Part shown: in pieces, positions 37,601 to 51,580 of the stretch
Layout of the letters: the number at the start of each line of letters is the position of its first letter
Position numbering within the stretch: position 1 is the stretch's first letter
From: Xiphias gladius
Taxonomy: Eukaryota; Chordata; Actinopteri; Istiophoriformes; Xiphiidae
DNA length: 64,000 bases
Reading direction: 5' to 3'
Assembly: GCF_016859285.1 (NCBI RefSeq)
Contig: NC_053402.1
Span: 7,956,531 to 8,020,530, forward strand
Made by a program: the position numbers and the translations under genes
Notes under the pieces: generated by a model
The model's database searches: none
The model's input: only the letters and a program-made list of their open reading frames with translations
Told to the model about the DNA's origin: nothing

Positions 37601-40600
37601 GTACTGGGGCTGGAGCGGGAGGCAGTTGTGTCCAGGGTCCGGGATGGACAATGGCCATCCACGGATGGTTGGTTTTCACTTTAGGGCTACCAGTGGTTGG
37701 GCTGGTGCTAAAAGGGAACAGACAAAAGACAGTTTAAGGGGTGACTCGATAAGTGAGGAAGGACTTCTGAGGAAATCAGTAATTATTTCCTATTATCATT
37801 ATATGGTAAATCAGACTATTTTTTAAAGTTCCTTTTATGTGATGTTTAAAGTTTTGCCGACATTTAGATTTTACGCTGTTTGTTATATTTTGATTTATTT
37901 TTAAACTTTTTTCTTATTTGTAGTCTCTTTATTAAGACACCATGGAAATTTTGCATATATATTAAAACGTAAAATAAGTATAAAAAAAGAGATGTTTGAT
38001 GATGTATGATGTGGCTAAAAGTGGAATACAGAAGAGTGTTGGACGTTTGTGCCAAAGGCAACCAAAAAACACTTACATGTGAGATGAATTGAGAGGATTT
38101 TTACTTTGGCTGGATGAATAGCCTGCACAGACAGAGAGAGAAAACCAAAAATATCTTCACTCATTTTTTTGCACTCTATTGTAAAAAAGAAGAGATGAAC
38201 ATGGGCAAACAAAAACTACAGTAAAATAACATAGTGCCGGTTTACCTGCAGCAGGGGAGCTGCTTGTTGTCCGGGAAGTTTTGGTCCTGGGTGCAGGAAC
38301 AGGGACCACAGAAGTATATAACATACGCCTGGGCGCTGGAACGGGCCAACTGATTCCCTCTGTCACTTGTACACACAGTGAAGAGAGCTCTGATGGCTGT
38401 TGAGTCTTTGTTGCTTCCTGCTGTATCTTACCGTCTGCCAGAATGGATGCAGGTCCAGCTTTTCCAGCCCCTTCGACCATACTGTCTTTAACACTGGGTA
38501 GGGGAGGATAAGGAGGTGCTGGCTTCTTAACCATGCTCTTCAGTCCAACAGTTGAGTCTCTGTTTTCTCTGCTTTTCACCTCCCTGCTCTTTTCCTGCCT
38601 TCCTTTCCCCTCCGCCTCTGGTGTTTTACAAACCGGTCTGTCCAGAGACTCTGTTTTCATAGTGTAATGAGGCACACTGGTGATAGCCAATCCACCGAGA
38701 GAAAAATAACCTGCCTGAAACTTACATTTGAGACGATTCTCAGTAGATCCAAATTTCTGGTTGAGGTCAACATGAATACTTTTATTGTCTGTTATATGGT
38801 GAGTGCAGATCAAGGAACCAGCATCACTTCCCTGTGTGTAAGACTCTGCTAAAAGAGTGCTGTTGCACACTTTGCACCTGAAAAACAAAAAGAAAATCCG
38901 TTGCTGTGAAAACATCTTTAACACATACAACAGAAAAAATGCCTAAAATAATCCCATAACTGACCTGCACTGATGACTAAATAACTCACAAAAATTATAA
39001 TGCATAACAACTGAAGAAAATTCAATCATTTCACAATTTAAAACAAAACAAAGAAGTTATTTTCTCTAGCTTTGTGGCAGAGTGCAGATAGATTCCCTCA
39101 GATATAATCATATGTGAGCAGGGAGGTCAAATATGATCACAAGTGATCACCTGAAACACATGAAAAACCAGTCTTATGTGTGAACTGCAGTCTGTCTCAA
39201 CCAGGTCTAGACAGTCTGGATATATCTGGATCCTAACACTAATAGCAGAAAAATAGGCTTCTGTTGTGAACTGTGCCATTACCTGAAACAGCTGCGATGG
39301 TAGAATTTTCCGTCAATCAAATGTCTCTGTATAAGGTGGACAGGTTTGAAACACAAATTACACACTGCTCGTGGCCTTGTGTTGGTTAAATGATCTTGAC
39401 CGGTTTCCAGATCAGTTGAGCTCTGGAAAGAGAAAAGAAACTTGCAGCTATAATTGTTAATCTAGCATCTGAGATGACAATGAGCATGTGAAACCAGGCG
39501 TGCTCACATAGGGAGGATATGTGCGTTAAAATGACCTGTGCGATTACCTTCAGGGGTTTCAGACCAACAGGAGTTTTACTCTTTGTGAGATTGTTTAAGA
39601 CAGTGATGTATGATGACCTAAAACTGGCAGGACCTGCTGCAAAGTCAAGAAAAGACATGCAAATGGAGCGGTTTGGCAAACGAGAACTTCAGATGAAAAT
39701 GTGCTGTCTTGATTTGAGTAGAGAAGGGGTATATGTAAAGAGCCCAGAACATCACAGACACAATCCTAAAAACCTGTTAGTGACCTTCAATAATCATGTG
39801 CCTTGATAAATTGCCTTTGAGCCAGACAATAAACCTCTGCTTGCTGACCTGCTGCAAGTGACTGCAAAATAAAAATAAATAAATAAATAAATAAAAGCGT
39901 CTGATAAAGGGCTATAGAACACCACACACCATAAGACTTCCTGTTGAAGTAGTAGTAGTACTGTGAAAGGTAGGTGATTACGCTCAAACAATCAGGCACC
40001 TTGCAGAACACAATTTCCTTTGGGTCCAGCAATGCAGGGATGCCCAGCTTTGTTTCTGCAACCTCAAATGCCTACAGATCAGGAAAAACAAACAGAGAAT
40101 GAGGGTAGACAACTTTAAAAATACTTTATAGTCTTTTTTGTTTGTAATAGTAAATAGATACCAAACACAGAGCTGGAAGAATCATGCTTGCATTGTGGCT
40201 TGTGTGCAAAATAGAGGGAAATGACTCACCAGTTTGTTATTTAGATAAATATTATCTTTCGAGAGGGAGCTAAAATCTCTGTAGTAACATGAGGAAAATT
40301 GAGAGATTGATTAAATGAGGATGAAATGACAAAATTGCAAACAAACAAAACAGTTACCTATTGATGTGTGATGATTAACCAGAGACTCCACAGACGTAAA
40401 GCAAAATGCAGTTCAAGACCAAAGATTGCCATTAGATGAGATGATTCTAGTTCAACCTTTGTTTTTTAAAAGGTAAAAAAAAAAAAAAAAAAAACAGCTA
40501 ATCCAATTTAAATGGGACTAGAAAAGGTTGAGGAGAGAGACAGAGAGAGATTAAGCAAAGGAGATCAGAATAATCCGACACAGTGTACAGGTCCTGCCCC

Positions 40601-40963
40601 AGATTAAACAGCACGTTAGTCACTCTGAAACAGACGCAGTCAAGAAGACAATTAAATCTCAGGCCAGCACCCCAAAAACAGACAAGGGTAAACCATGTGT
40701 TTACATTGTTAGAAATGTCGAAATCATGAAACGCAACTGCAGATTAGGCTACTAAGGAAATAATGCACCTCACTCTCCTTTGTCCATCTGGCAGCTCTAT
40801 GAAACTACTGGTCTACTTACATCAAGTCAGGTCGGTGTTTATGGATGATGGCACAAAATGCAAGTCCATCTCTGAATGAGGTTGACATGTTCTTTATTTC
40901 CACATTGGGGTAATTGGCGCAAGTGACGCGGCACCATTCTCGTAAGGCCTTCGGTGATGCCAT
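34620..40963 (-). CDS. micall1: MICAL-like protein 1, endosomal scaffold, 894 aa
   Basis: Fifteen coding exons, minus strand: 40821-40963, 40230-40278, 39930-40071, 39548-39636, 39283-39422, 38246-38877, 38077-38122, 36966-37707, 36576-36698, 36112-36238, 35900-35990, 35697-35770, 35101-35215, 34964-35010, 34620-34744. All phases close. Domains: calponin-homology (about 1-105, starting [11 protein letters not shown]), LIM zinc-binding (about 162-225, CNLC, HRSC, CKVC, CTHH pairs), a long Pro-rich linker with PVPAPR motifs and NPF at 473-475 (the EHD1-binding tripeptide), and a C-terminal bMERB coiled coil (about 703-860) that binds Rab8-family GTPases. MICALL1 links Rab and EHD proteins on tubular recycling endosomes. 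Human is 863 aa. No MICAL monooxygenase domain precedes the CH domain, so this is the MICAL-like form. Position beside polr2f and sox10 supports micall1 over micall2. Confidence 0.94.
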
Positions 40964-42490
40964 CTCTTGTGTGAGATTAGACATGTGGGCTGGCTGAACA
41001 TGGCACTTTATAAATTAGAGGAGATCGAATAAAGATCGGCAGGTTCGTCTTTGCGGAGAAAACAGGAAACAAGCACCTACTACCCTTGCAATACTTTTTT
41101 TTTTTTTTTTTGCAGAAAACCTGCAGTCAAACTTGTGCATCGATTCGGTGAATCTGCAGGCAGGAAGTTGCGTTTCCCACCGTTATGTTGATTTGTCAGT
41201 TAAAAACGAAGGTATCCACGCAAGTACGGCGGTTTTATAATGTTTCCAGCCACAACTATAGTCTCAAACGGCTCCCCCCAATCACGGCATCGCAATATCA
41301 ATTTTCATCCGCAAACGAGCCTCTGAATGTGCTGTCGTCCAAATAAACAAGGGCTGTAAATTTTAATCACATCCCGTCACTTTCAGTAGTGCTCCTTGTT
41401 TTGCTCTACACTTAGTGAGATACACAATTGCTGCCGCTGGAGGGAGACACATGGCTGCTACTACTCTATAATTAGGATGGGGAGGTTTCTGGTTACAAGC
41501 AGACTTGGCAGACTTTCTCTCTCTACTGCGTGACAGATAAACATATAATCTAATCTCAGATGCATTACAGCTTCATTGAAAGAGGACATTTGCTCATTTC
41601 AGTCCTTCCTTGCAGTCCATTTTTGATCAATGAACAGATCACCTGATGTTAAAAAAAAGAAAAAAGTATTTATTTATTTATTTGTTAACATATATATATA
41701 TATATATATTTATTTGTTGTTAGTATATTCGTTTTTTTGACAACACTATTTTGTACTGTTTGGATAACACATCCATTAGTCATTTCAGGAAGATTTTGTT
41801 CGTCATCAATAAAATAAGCCATTTTAAAAAGCACTTCCGGTCAAGCAAGTTGAATAAAACATTCATTGGCAAACCATAGCAGCTTCGACATTTCGTGTCA
41901 GGTAAAATAAAAACTTGACATGCTTGGGGTTAAAACTAATGTAAGAATACTTTGCCTGTAATTTATTTATTTTTGTTGGTGGCCACACCAACCAAATGAC
42001 CTACTTTAATTTTGAAGGACTTTCTTCTTGAGTTATGGTTCTGTCTTCGCACTAGACGCTCTATGCCAGTAATTAATCTGCTAGAATAGTTATTCCAATC
42101 CAAATTTACATTTTATAATCTCATTTTTGGCTAAAATGCAGTATTTGATTATGTTTTCACTGACACTGTCGATGTGGATTTTGCCTATGAAACTCACAAA
42201 ATAATTAGGGACAAACATTATGGCAGCTGTAGTGAAGCAGTTCATTTAAAAGATGTAATCTTTGTTATCGTTATCATTTTTTAAACCAGCGAGTGTTGTT
42301 AACTTTAATTAACGTATACATTTAAGAATGCTTCAGATATATAACCGAGGCAGAATTGTGGTATCATACAAATATATTTAGAAACCATTATGCTTTTAAT
42401 TTGTAAATGTGCCTTCTAGCCACTCGAGTTCTGCCTGTGCGTGCCCGTGAGTCCCTCGCGAGACCAACGCACCAAATAAATCTCGCAGTG
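40964..42490. promoter_or_regulatory. Head-to-head micall1/gga1 promoter interval
   Basis: 1.5 kb between the two divergent start codons. CpG-containing patches lie near 41130-41350 (micall1 side) and just before 42490 (gga1 side). The middle is AT-rich, with a TA array around 41692-41709 and ATTT repeats. No TATA box is placed convincingly. The spacing is a little long for a classic bidirectional promoter. Confidence 0.4.
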
Positions 42491-45400
42491 ATGGCTGCGC
42501 CGCCCGATGCAGAGAGTTTGGAGTCTCGTATCAGTGAGTATTTTAAACTTATTTTACCGAGCCAATGTTGTCTGGAGACCCGGACATTACCAAATTATCA
42601 CCAGTGATTTGTTTTTAATGAAATGACAGCTCATCAAATCAGCGCGTGTCCCAGCAGAGGGGACTCGGACCCTGCCGTCACATCCAGGATGCTAACATAG
42701 CTCCGGAGCTGCTGTACCTGGCAGCTGTCAACACACAACAGTCAGGCGCGGCTTTAGCTTCGCGGCTTGATAGCTTAAACAAGCAGTGGACGACCAGATC
42801 ACGGGGGCCTAATTTTTAGTCCCAGAGCGTAAATTGTAATTTCGCAAAGCCATGGCCTCGTAAGAAAGTTTGAGACGAGACGGTGACACAGTGCGACTAC
42901 CGAAAGCAGGCTAGCTAACGTTACACTCAGTTGGCACCTGCCCTGTGTATTTCTCTGCACGGTGACATGCTGGGGTTATGTGGCACGGACGTAATGAATT
43001 TTGAATCATGGAGTCACTCAGGAAGCCTGTATGCCTTTGTTGACTTTCTTCCCTGTTTAGTTCAAGTTTTGCATGTAAAAAAACCTAGACATCTTTGACT
43101 CCGCATTCCTATCTATAATAGAAACATACTTGGGGAATGAATATTGAAGCTATCATTCATTTTTAGTCTAAAACAGTGAATTACTACATGCACTCAGTTG
43201 CTAATGTGTTAGTTACACCCATCTAAAATTACTAAACAGAAAATCTGACAAGTAGAAAATATTATATAACACTTGTACAATAAATCCTACTTTCATGAAG
43301 CTCCTCTTTACTTTATGGTCATTTTGGAGGCTGTAGTTTGTGGTTTTGTTGAATTGTTCCATATTGTACTCAGAGGTGTTTCTATTATTTTTTTCTACCT
43401 TCGCAGATTTCAAAAGACTAAATTAGTTTTTGATAGGTGTACCTAATAAAATTGGATCCTGAGTTTAGAAACGGTAACTGAATAGGTAGAGAGATTCACA
43501 TTTCACTCAGTGGATGAAGATAAATCAATATCGAAAGATAAATACGTTTACTGTGAATGCAATTTTAACACTTGGAAAATATGTTATTTAATATTGCAGC
43601 ATTACTGTTACCAAAATCTAGACACAGGTTTTCTAATATCAGCATAACTATATTGATATAATGCAGTAAGTTTTGAAGTAACATCTATCATTTCTGTTGT
43701 CTGACATCCCATGCGCTAACATTTCAGACAGAGCCACAAACCCACTCAACAGAGACACAGACTGGAGCAGCATCCATGCCTTCTGTGACCAGCTCAACAG
43801 TGATTTAGAGGGGTAAGAGGAGGCCCCAGGGCCAGGAAATAGTTTGTGCTTCATTCCTTAATTATGGTCGGGTTGTTGCTGATTCAAGTTTAAGGCCTCT
43901 GATTTGGGCTGTTTCTTCTGCTGAATTTAAAATAATTGTATTCAGTGCACTACCTGCATGTTATAACTTAAGACATGTAGTGCTTAATGCAAATCCTGTA
44001 TATCTCTGAACACAAGGCCTGAGAAGAAAAAAAAAAAGCCACCACAAAAGCCACAATTTCCTTTTGAGGTGTGGAAAAATTACAATTCAAGTTGTCTGTT
44101 TGGGAAGTGAAACAATCCTGACATTTTTCAGCAGTTATTGTCCATTATTTTAGAAATCACTCCAGGGTTAAACTAACTTAATTGTTGTCAGTGTTTACTT
44201 AACATGAAAACACTGAAAAAAAAAATTTAAATCTCAAAATATGATAAGTGATTTAAAAAAAATAAATAAATAAATAAAATAAAATAATAATAAACGTCTT
44301 GCTCAGCACTACCTGCAACACACTTTCTGTCCACTGCTGGACATTAAGTATTATTTGCGACTTGTGTTACAGACCTCAGCTGGCCACCAGGCTCCTGGCC
44401 CACAAGATCCAGTCTCCACAGGAGTGGGAGGCCATGCAGGCCCTGCTGGTGAGTTCAGATCTGAACCAGAATTAGCTGCATCAGGAATAATGTTCATGGT
44501 GTTTAGTGCAAAGTTTTAGCTTCCCATGATTTTTTTCTACTCTAAGAATAAGATTGTACAGAGTTATATTTAATATAAGTTTTGGAATGAAAATAGTTAA
44601 ATAAAAAAAATAAAAAAAAATAAAAATGTTTTACTGCTACAAGATTATAACTTTTTTGGCAGATTTTATCGAAAAATTTTCTATGCGCTCCGCAAAATCC
44701 ATATTCATCAAACCTTATATCAGCAGTATGTAGGAGAGTACGTTAGAATTTCAAATGAGTCAGTGTTTCTGATAGTATTCTTAGGTATATATAGTATTGT
44801 AGCAGAGAAACAGTCCTCTAAACCTAAATTCACATAGACTGGTTGTCTATACATGTATTGAATAGTCCGAAGTGGCATACCTGTTAGATAAGAGTTGCTT
44901 TTTTCAGACTTTTATTTTGATATATATTTTTGCATTGTGTTTCATCACAAGGTTCTGGAGACGTGTATGAAAAATTGTGGGAAAAGGTTTCATAGTGAAG
45001 TGGGCAAGTTCCGTTTTCTTAATGAACTCATCAAGGTAGTTTCTCCAAAGGTAAGACTTTCAGATTGTTTGTCTTTGTTTTTGTATATTTTCTGATAGTG
45101 TTTTTGTAAATGGCTGTGTGTTTATTTGTAAATCACTGTTGTTGTCCTTAATCCCCCCCTCAGTACCTGGGCTCACGATCACCAGAGCCAGTAAAAAAGA
45201 AGGTTTTGGAGTTGATCTATAGCTGGACTTTGGGGTTACCTGATGAGGCCAAGATCTCAGATGCCTATCAGATGCTGAAAAAACAAGGTGAGAGGCTATC
45301 TGCCTTCAGATGAATAGCAGTTGTAACTTCTAAAGTTGTTATAAGTCCCTAACGGTGCAACCCAGGTTCATTTTTGAGATTAACTTAGATAATATTCTTT

Positions 45401-48400
45401 ACATAGTAATAAAGCCATAGCAATAACTACAGTGATAAGGCAATGCTGACAATCCTTTAATTCTTTGTCTTGTTCATACTGTGTTTACAAACACAGGTAT
45501 TATTAAACAAGACCCAGAGCTACCACCTGACAAACTACTGAACCTTCCTCCACCCAGACCCAAGAATGCCATTTTTGAGGATGAGGAGAAGTCAAAAGTA
45601 AGTATTTAAAAAATGTTGCAAAGCATATATTCATGTAACTGTAATATTTATATGAAAATATCCTTTGCAGCATGAGAAAAAATGTTACCTGAGCCAGTTT
45701 TTTCCCACTATGCATTTTGTCTTTTGGTTATGATTGTGGTCGTCTCTCCTTCGGGATTTATAAAGTCTGTCCATTTATATTTCACCATGTGAACTATTAC
45801 TGTCTGCTTTGTTAGATGCTGTCTCGCCTGTTGAATAGCTCACACCCTGAGGACTTGAAAGCTGCCAACAAACTCATTAAGGAAATGGTCCAAGAGGTAA
45901 ACCTCTTTCCTACTCCTTTTTTATAAATTGCACTACACCACCACTTTTTAGTGCCGTAGATATACTGTTGTGTATGTGATTTTTATGAAAAGGAGTAAAT
46001 TTTCAGAGTGCTGCAATCATGGCAGGAACATTAATTGAATGAGGAAATGGGTCGGCTGCCTTGTCGGGTCTTGTGTGTCGCTGGCAGTGATTAGGCAGAA
46101 TTTCAGAGTAAATTTGTCCTGATTTAAGGGTTAATAGGAACTGCTCTTTGCTTTTATCCTTGGGCTTTTCTAATGGCCTCTCGCTGTACTTCTGCATTCA
46201 TGCCTTTGGCTATGTTTTTGTCTTTCTGTCTTGTATTTTTGCAGTTTGGTTCATTTATGATGATTTCAAATGTACAGGTGTTTGTGGTCACATCCTGCTA
46301 TGTATGCCATTCGTGAATTTGTCTCTCACTGGTTTAGGATCAGAGGCGCGCAGAGAAGGTTTCGAAGCGGGTGAACGCCATTCAGGAGGTCAACGAGAGT
46401 GTTACTTTGCTGACTCAGCTTCTGCAAGACTATGACAACACTGCTAGTAATCAGAGCAACGCTGAACTCATACAGGTGATCTGAAAGACAGACACTTTTA
46501 ATCAGAAGGAGATTCAGAAATTTAAGTCATGTATACACAACTGTAGCCTGAGCTGTAAATCAGCAACTTGATTGCAAGCATTTAACTTGGTGTATGTGCT
46601 GTGTGGTAAGGACCTGTACCAGCGTTGTGAGAAAATGAGACCTACGCTTTTCCGACTGGCAAGTGATACTGAGGACAATGACGAGGCTCTGGGTGAGCAT
46701 TACTTTCATTCATCTGTCATATATCATACAAATGGGGAGACAATGGATGACCTTTCCTTGTTTATTGGCTGCAGAAATCTTTTTAGTCTTCATCAGGCAG
46801 AGAAAAAGACAATAATCAACATTATTCAGGCCTCTGTGTTCTTTTGAGGTTATGCCTGTTAAGAGCAACAGAGGCATGCCCAAAATATAAATATAGGTGA
46901 CATAGTATCTAATAATGGAAAGCTGTTGCCAATCAGTGTTAAATCATTGCTGCCTCACAGCATACTGTTATTTACATACAAGTAACATCTTTGCCCTGCA
47001 GAAATCTTTCATATCCAGTACTGCTATTCTTTAATTTTCTTTATCTTTGTGAGGAAATTGTTTCACATTTCTGGAGCCATTTGCAGTACACTGTAAAATA
47101 TTGAAAAATTCATGGACATAAATGCAGATAATCTACCAGACTTCATAATTATAGTCGTCTTATTGGAGAATGTTTGCATTTATTTCTTCCCTGAAGTCCA
47201 CAGAGCTGCTAAGATTCACTGTCTTTCTGGAGTATCCCTTTCTAAATAAGCCACACCGGTTTCCACAAATTTTTTGTATTTTTGCATTCTGATCCACCAG
47301 TTTATGAATGGTCTTTCTAACAGACATTCATTCTGACTGGATATCAACACTATAAAAACAATAGGGAGCATTTTCTCATGTTTTTGCCAGCGGAGATCTT
47401 GCAGGCCAACGACAGTCTGACTCACGTCATCAACCTCTACAAACAGCAGGTGAAGGGGGAGATAGTAAACGGCAACAACACATTAAACACACAGAAACAA
47501 ACAGGTGGGTGAAGCACTGAGCACACAAAAACATGGAAAATGCTTAATGTATTGGTTTAAGAATAAGCAGTCTACAAAAAGGTTTAATGCAAAAATGTTT
47601 ATTGATTTGGTAGTTCTTTATTTTAAGCATTTCAGTGTTGAAGTGAACTGGCTTGAATCCATTTCTCACAGGAGGGACAGCACTGCTTGATCTGTCAGGA
47701 TTGGACACATCACCCCAGTCGCCTCCATCCTTCCCAGAATTTCCCACTCCGACAGACAGCCTCAATGCCCCCTCACAGGAGATGGGGATAAGTCTCCTTG
47801 ACGATGAGCTAATGTCACTTGGTAACAGCATGTCAGACTGCACACATCTTTTTTTTTTTTTTTTTTTGGCCTGTTAGTTCAAATGCTGTTTAATTTAACT
47901 AACTTAATTTTCCTTAAAATTACCTACCGTGGAATATTACAAAAACTCCAGGTTTAAATTGAAGAAAAACATTTCTGGAAATGCTCTGAAAGTGTGATAT
48001 TGTATTCCTAAATTGTGCTTGCCACTCATTGTGCATCCCACAGGTTTAAGTGAAGGAACACATAACTCCAACCCTCCCTCACAGCCTGAGGACTCCACAG
48101 CCTGGGACTCCTTTCAGGTTAGCAGAAGGAAAATTCAATTAACGCTGTAACTGTGATGGGCCAGTGACAGTTTGTATGAGTTACATTAACATCATTTGTC
48201 AAAAACACATAACTCCTTTTCTAAATTCATGTTAATGAGCATAATTGCGTGTACCACGGCTCCAGTATAATCGAGACATCTTTACCACTATTTTTCTCAT
48301 GCACTCACGTTGTACTTCCAGTCCTCTGACAGCATAGATGCAGACATCCCCGCAGCACCCAGTCTCCTCCTGAGTCCAGTCCCACCCTCCCACTCTCAGC

Positions 48401-50072
48401 CCTTTTCATCTGGCTCTACCCCAGGGAACACAGCCCTGGACGAACTAGACCTGCTGGGGAAGACACTCCTCCAGCAGTCCCTGCCTCCAGAGGGCCTGCA
48501 GGTTAAATGGTATTTAAAGTTTTTATTTAATATGCTTGTCTGCTTGGTTTGCTCTGTTTAATAGTATGACAGTTAGTCCATTTAGAGTAATGGAGGTATG
48601 GTGGCTAGGACAAGAAAGATAATTCTCACATTCAGTTCCCCCCCCCTTTTAAAAGCTGCTAAAGAGCCTCTTAATGCCATTTTCCAAATAAGGGAGGGAG
48701 GCAATGAAAAAACAAAGTCTGAAGTTGGTAAAAGAGTGGTTTTGAAATACCACTGCCATACCTTTTAAGCTGAACTACTCAAAATATTTACAGTATCTCC
48801 TTAAGCATTATTACTTATACATATTGAAATTTGGCTTCAGCTCTTTTCACTTTGCACTGTAAAGGTAAAATTGAGCATCCTGTGAAAACGGAACAAGCAC
48901 AAAGAGATGAGTTCTGAATTTTTCTGCTTTTAGGGACAAGCAACAGTCTAAACCAACTCTGAGAGATCTCCAGAGCAAGTCGGGGGCCAACATTGCCCCA
49001 AATCCCATCCCAGCCTTTGCCTCTGAACATCCTGCACCTCTTAACTCTCAGCCCAGCCTTGGAGCTACATTGCTGGATATGTCCCCAACTCACAAAGAGA
49101 CTCCTTCTGCTCAAATCACTCTGACTGATGTTTTTGTACCGCTAGAATCCATTAAGCCCAGTAAGTAAACTAAGATCATTTGATATTTTTATGCTTCTGC
49201 CCACCTGGAGTGCATTTGTACAGATTTATCAAATGCTCTTCTCCTCTCCCTCTCCATCTTTCTTTTTACAGGCAGTCTCTTACCTGTGACTGTGTTTGAT
49301 GGACACAGTCTACGCGTTCTCTTTCACTTTGCTCGCGACTCGCCTCCATCTCGTCCTGATGTGCTGGTGGTGATCATTTCCATGCTGTCCTCTGCCCCTG
49401 TCCCTGTCACCAACATAAACTTCGAGACTACAGCTCCAAAGGTCAGCAGTGAGAAAGCTGAAGGCCTTTGTCTCCCATTGGATACAGTATATTAGATCAC
49501 TTATGTCGCCAGCTGATTTTGTTAAGAACTTTAGATATAGGCAAGGTTCATCTTGTAAATAAATTATTAAACCACCGCAACTGATGTACTGTCTCAGAAA
49601 GAATGTTTTTTGTTTTCATTTAATTGTAGTCTATGGCAGTGAAGCTGCAGCCCCCATCAGGAACGGAGCTCCCAGCTTTCAACCCCATCCTTCCTCCTGC
49701 TGCTGTCACACAGATCCTGCTGCTGGCAAACCCAAACAAGGTAGGCCAATACTTTTAACTATCTAGACACAGGGGGTCTCCTTTAAAAGACACCTTGAAG
49801 CTGCCATTTATGTCTAAAATTTATGAAAATCACACTCCAGACTTAAATTGCTCAAACAGGACAGTCCACAAAGTCTTATTTTGGTTTTGTCAAGTGTCCG
49901 TTTAAATGTTTACTTTCACAGCTATATAAGAACTTTCATAGCAGTTTTCATAAGTTATCCCTGTTGCATCTCTCAAATTATTCTAATTTATGACAGCGAG
50001 ATTAGTACAGAGGTTGCCCATCCAGCCAAGGGTCTCTAGAAGTTTAACCATCTACCTGTCCACCTCTCCTGT

Positions 50073-50157
<85 letters not shown>

Positions 50158-50275
50158 ACTTTAGGAGAAAGTGCAGCTTGAATACAGATTAACCTTCACC
50201 ATGGGAGAGCAGGAGCACAGTGAGGGTGGCAGTCTAGAACAGTTTCCTACTCCGGAGATGTGGGGGAACCTATAG
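42491..50275 (+). CDS. gga1: ADP-ribosylation factor-binding protein GGA1, 657 aa
   Basis: Seventeen coding exons: 42491-42533, 43728-43812, 44373-44448, 44952-45050, 45164-45287, 45497-45597, 45816-45896, 46338-46475, 46611-46692, 47391-47504, 47672-47821, 48044-48117, 48322-48509, 48934-49160, 49272-49441, 49630-49740, 50165-50275 (TAG). Phases close to 657 aa (human 639). Order: VHS domain (about 1-145), which binds acidic-dileucine sorting signals; GAT domain (about 165-295), which binds ARF-GTP and ubiquitin; a Ser/Pro hinge with LLDDELMSLG and ELDLLGKTLL motifs; and the gamma-adaptin ear (about 528-657, from PLESIKPS to the WGNL end). The protein is a monomeric clathrin adaptor at the trans-Golgi network. 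GGA3 is the main alternative; linkage to sox10, polr2f and ddx17 favours GGA1. The last intron ends in a long TG array next to the acceptor. Confidence 0.94.
43191..43464. mobile_element. MITE with terminal inverted repeats in gga1 intron 1
   Basis: The left end (CTCAGTTGCTAATGTGTTAG, then TTACACC) and the reverse complement of the right end (CTCAGGATCCAATTTTATTAG, then GTACACC) match over about 30 bases with some mismatches. The interior, about 210 bases, is non-coding and shared with 7736-7845. From memory the GGTGTACCTAATAAA end is common in fish DNA elements. No transposase. It lies well away from the splice sites. Confidence 0.7.
50075..50156 (+). repeat. (TG)n array abutting the gga1 last-exon acceptor
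   Basis: About 41 TG units end 8 bases before the exon (CACTTTAG, then exon at 50165). The array occupies the place of the polypyrimidine tract. Confidence 0.95.
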
Positions 50276-51580
50276 CGTTTAAAAAGAACCACAACCAGAC
50301 AGACTCTCTGCTTTTCAGACTCAGCCTCCTTCTAAATGAACTCCAATTCAACACTCTGCATAAGCCCGTTTTCCTTTGTGATCATTGTACTTTCTTTGAT
50401 TGGTATTGATTGTTTTCCTTGGATTACGTTCATGCTCAGTCAGTGTAATGTGTGTATGCTTCGCTCTAAATGAGTCATGTATGTCTAGATCTAGTCTGCT
50501 TTATGTGGCTGCTTTAAAACAAACCTGCAACTGCTTCCCCAAAGTTGTTGCAGTCTTGTCATCTTTTTAACAAAGAGAAGGAAGAAAATACCACAAATGT
50601 GTGGATATTTGCTCATTTGGTGTGCTTGATTTTTTTTTTTTTTTTTTTCCTTCTTCTTCTTCTCTCTCTTCCCCCTTAAATCAGCTAGGGCACAAAGTCA
50701 GGTTAAATCCATTATCAGTTACATTTACCTTCACCTATGCATGCTCTGCCAACATGGGACACATTGCTTGCACAATCCAGCACACCAGGAAGGAAAGAAC
50801 ATAAGATTTATATAGGCACAGCTCATCTTAGCTTTCAAAACAAAGCTATACGTAATCAACTTTTTGTGGTGTCTGTTTACTTTGTGATGATTAACATCAC
50901 GTATTTCTTTTGCAGTGACTGAGTCCACTTTTTGATTTGCACAAAGATCTTTTTGACAGTACTGTTTCCATCTTTTACTCATCTTGTGTAAAGAACAAAT
51001 TACTGTAACATCAGAGTTGTGTATTATCTGCCATATGTGCCTATTTTGCAGTTCTAAATTTATTTAAATTTTAGTGCATTTGGATGGATTTTTTTTTTCT
51101 CATCTGTTACATGTCAGTCATATTAGCTCTGCAGTTTGTGTGAGATACATATCAGTTACATAATAACCTTAAATTCTTAATATTTTCAAAGCCTTTTCAG
51201 TAGGATAAGTTAAATTTTGACAAATCTTTACCTTTTGCTTGTGATTTAAGTAAATATTTTAGCATTTATTGGGTAAAACTGAATATCAAAAACTTGAGCA
51301 TATGCAAACTGAGCTGCACAAATGTGCGCTCTTGAGCACAGTGTCTGTCTAGAACATGTCCAACTTCTTTTTACAGTCTGCAATGCATGTCAGCCACCCT
51401 GAACACTTCCTCCTCCCCACAGGCTCTCAATCAAATTCCACATGCACTAATCTCCAATATGACTGCTTTGTAAATACCAATGATGGCAGTTCTGTTGTGT
51501 ACATTTGACTTGTGCAATGTGCAAGAGCATAACACTGGTAAAATATTCCAAATGGTTAATAAAGTTGTTTTTTTTTTTTC
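50276..51580 (+). other. gga1: gga1 3' UTR with polyadenylation signal at 51558-51563
   Basis: No coding continuation. Unique AT-rich sequence with a pyrimidine tract near 50630-50680. AATAAA at 51558 is followed by a long T run, a strong 3' end. The UTR is about 1.3 kb. Confidence 0.65.

Noticed and set aside
46148-46435. 95-codon plus frame entering gga1 exon 8
   Set aside because: Out of frame with the GGA1 GAT domain, and most of it is intron.
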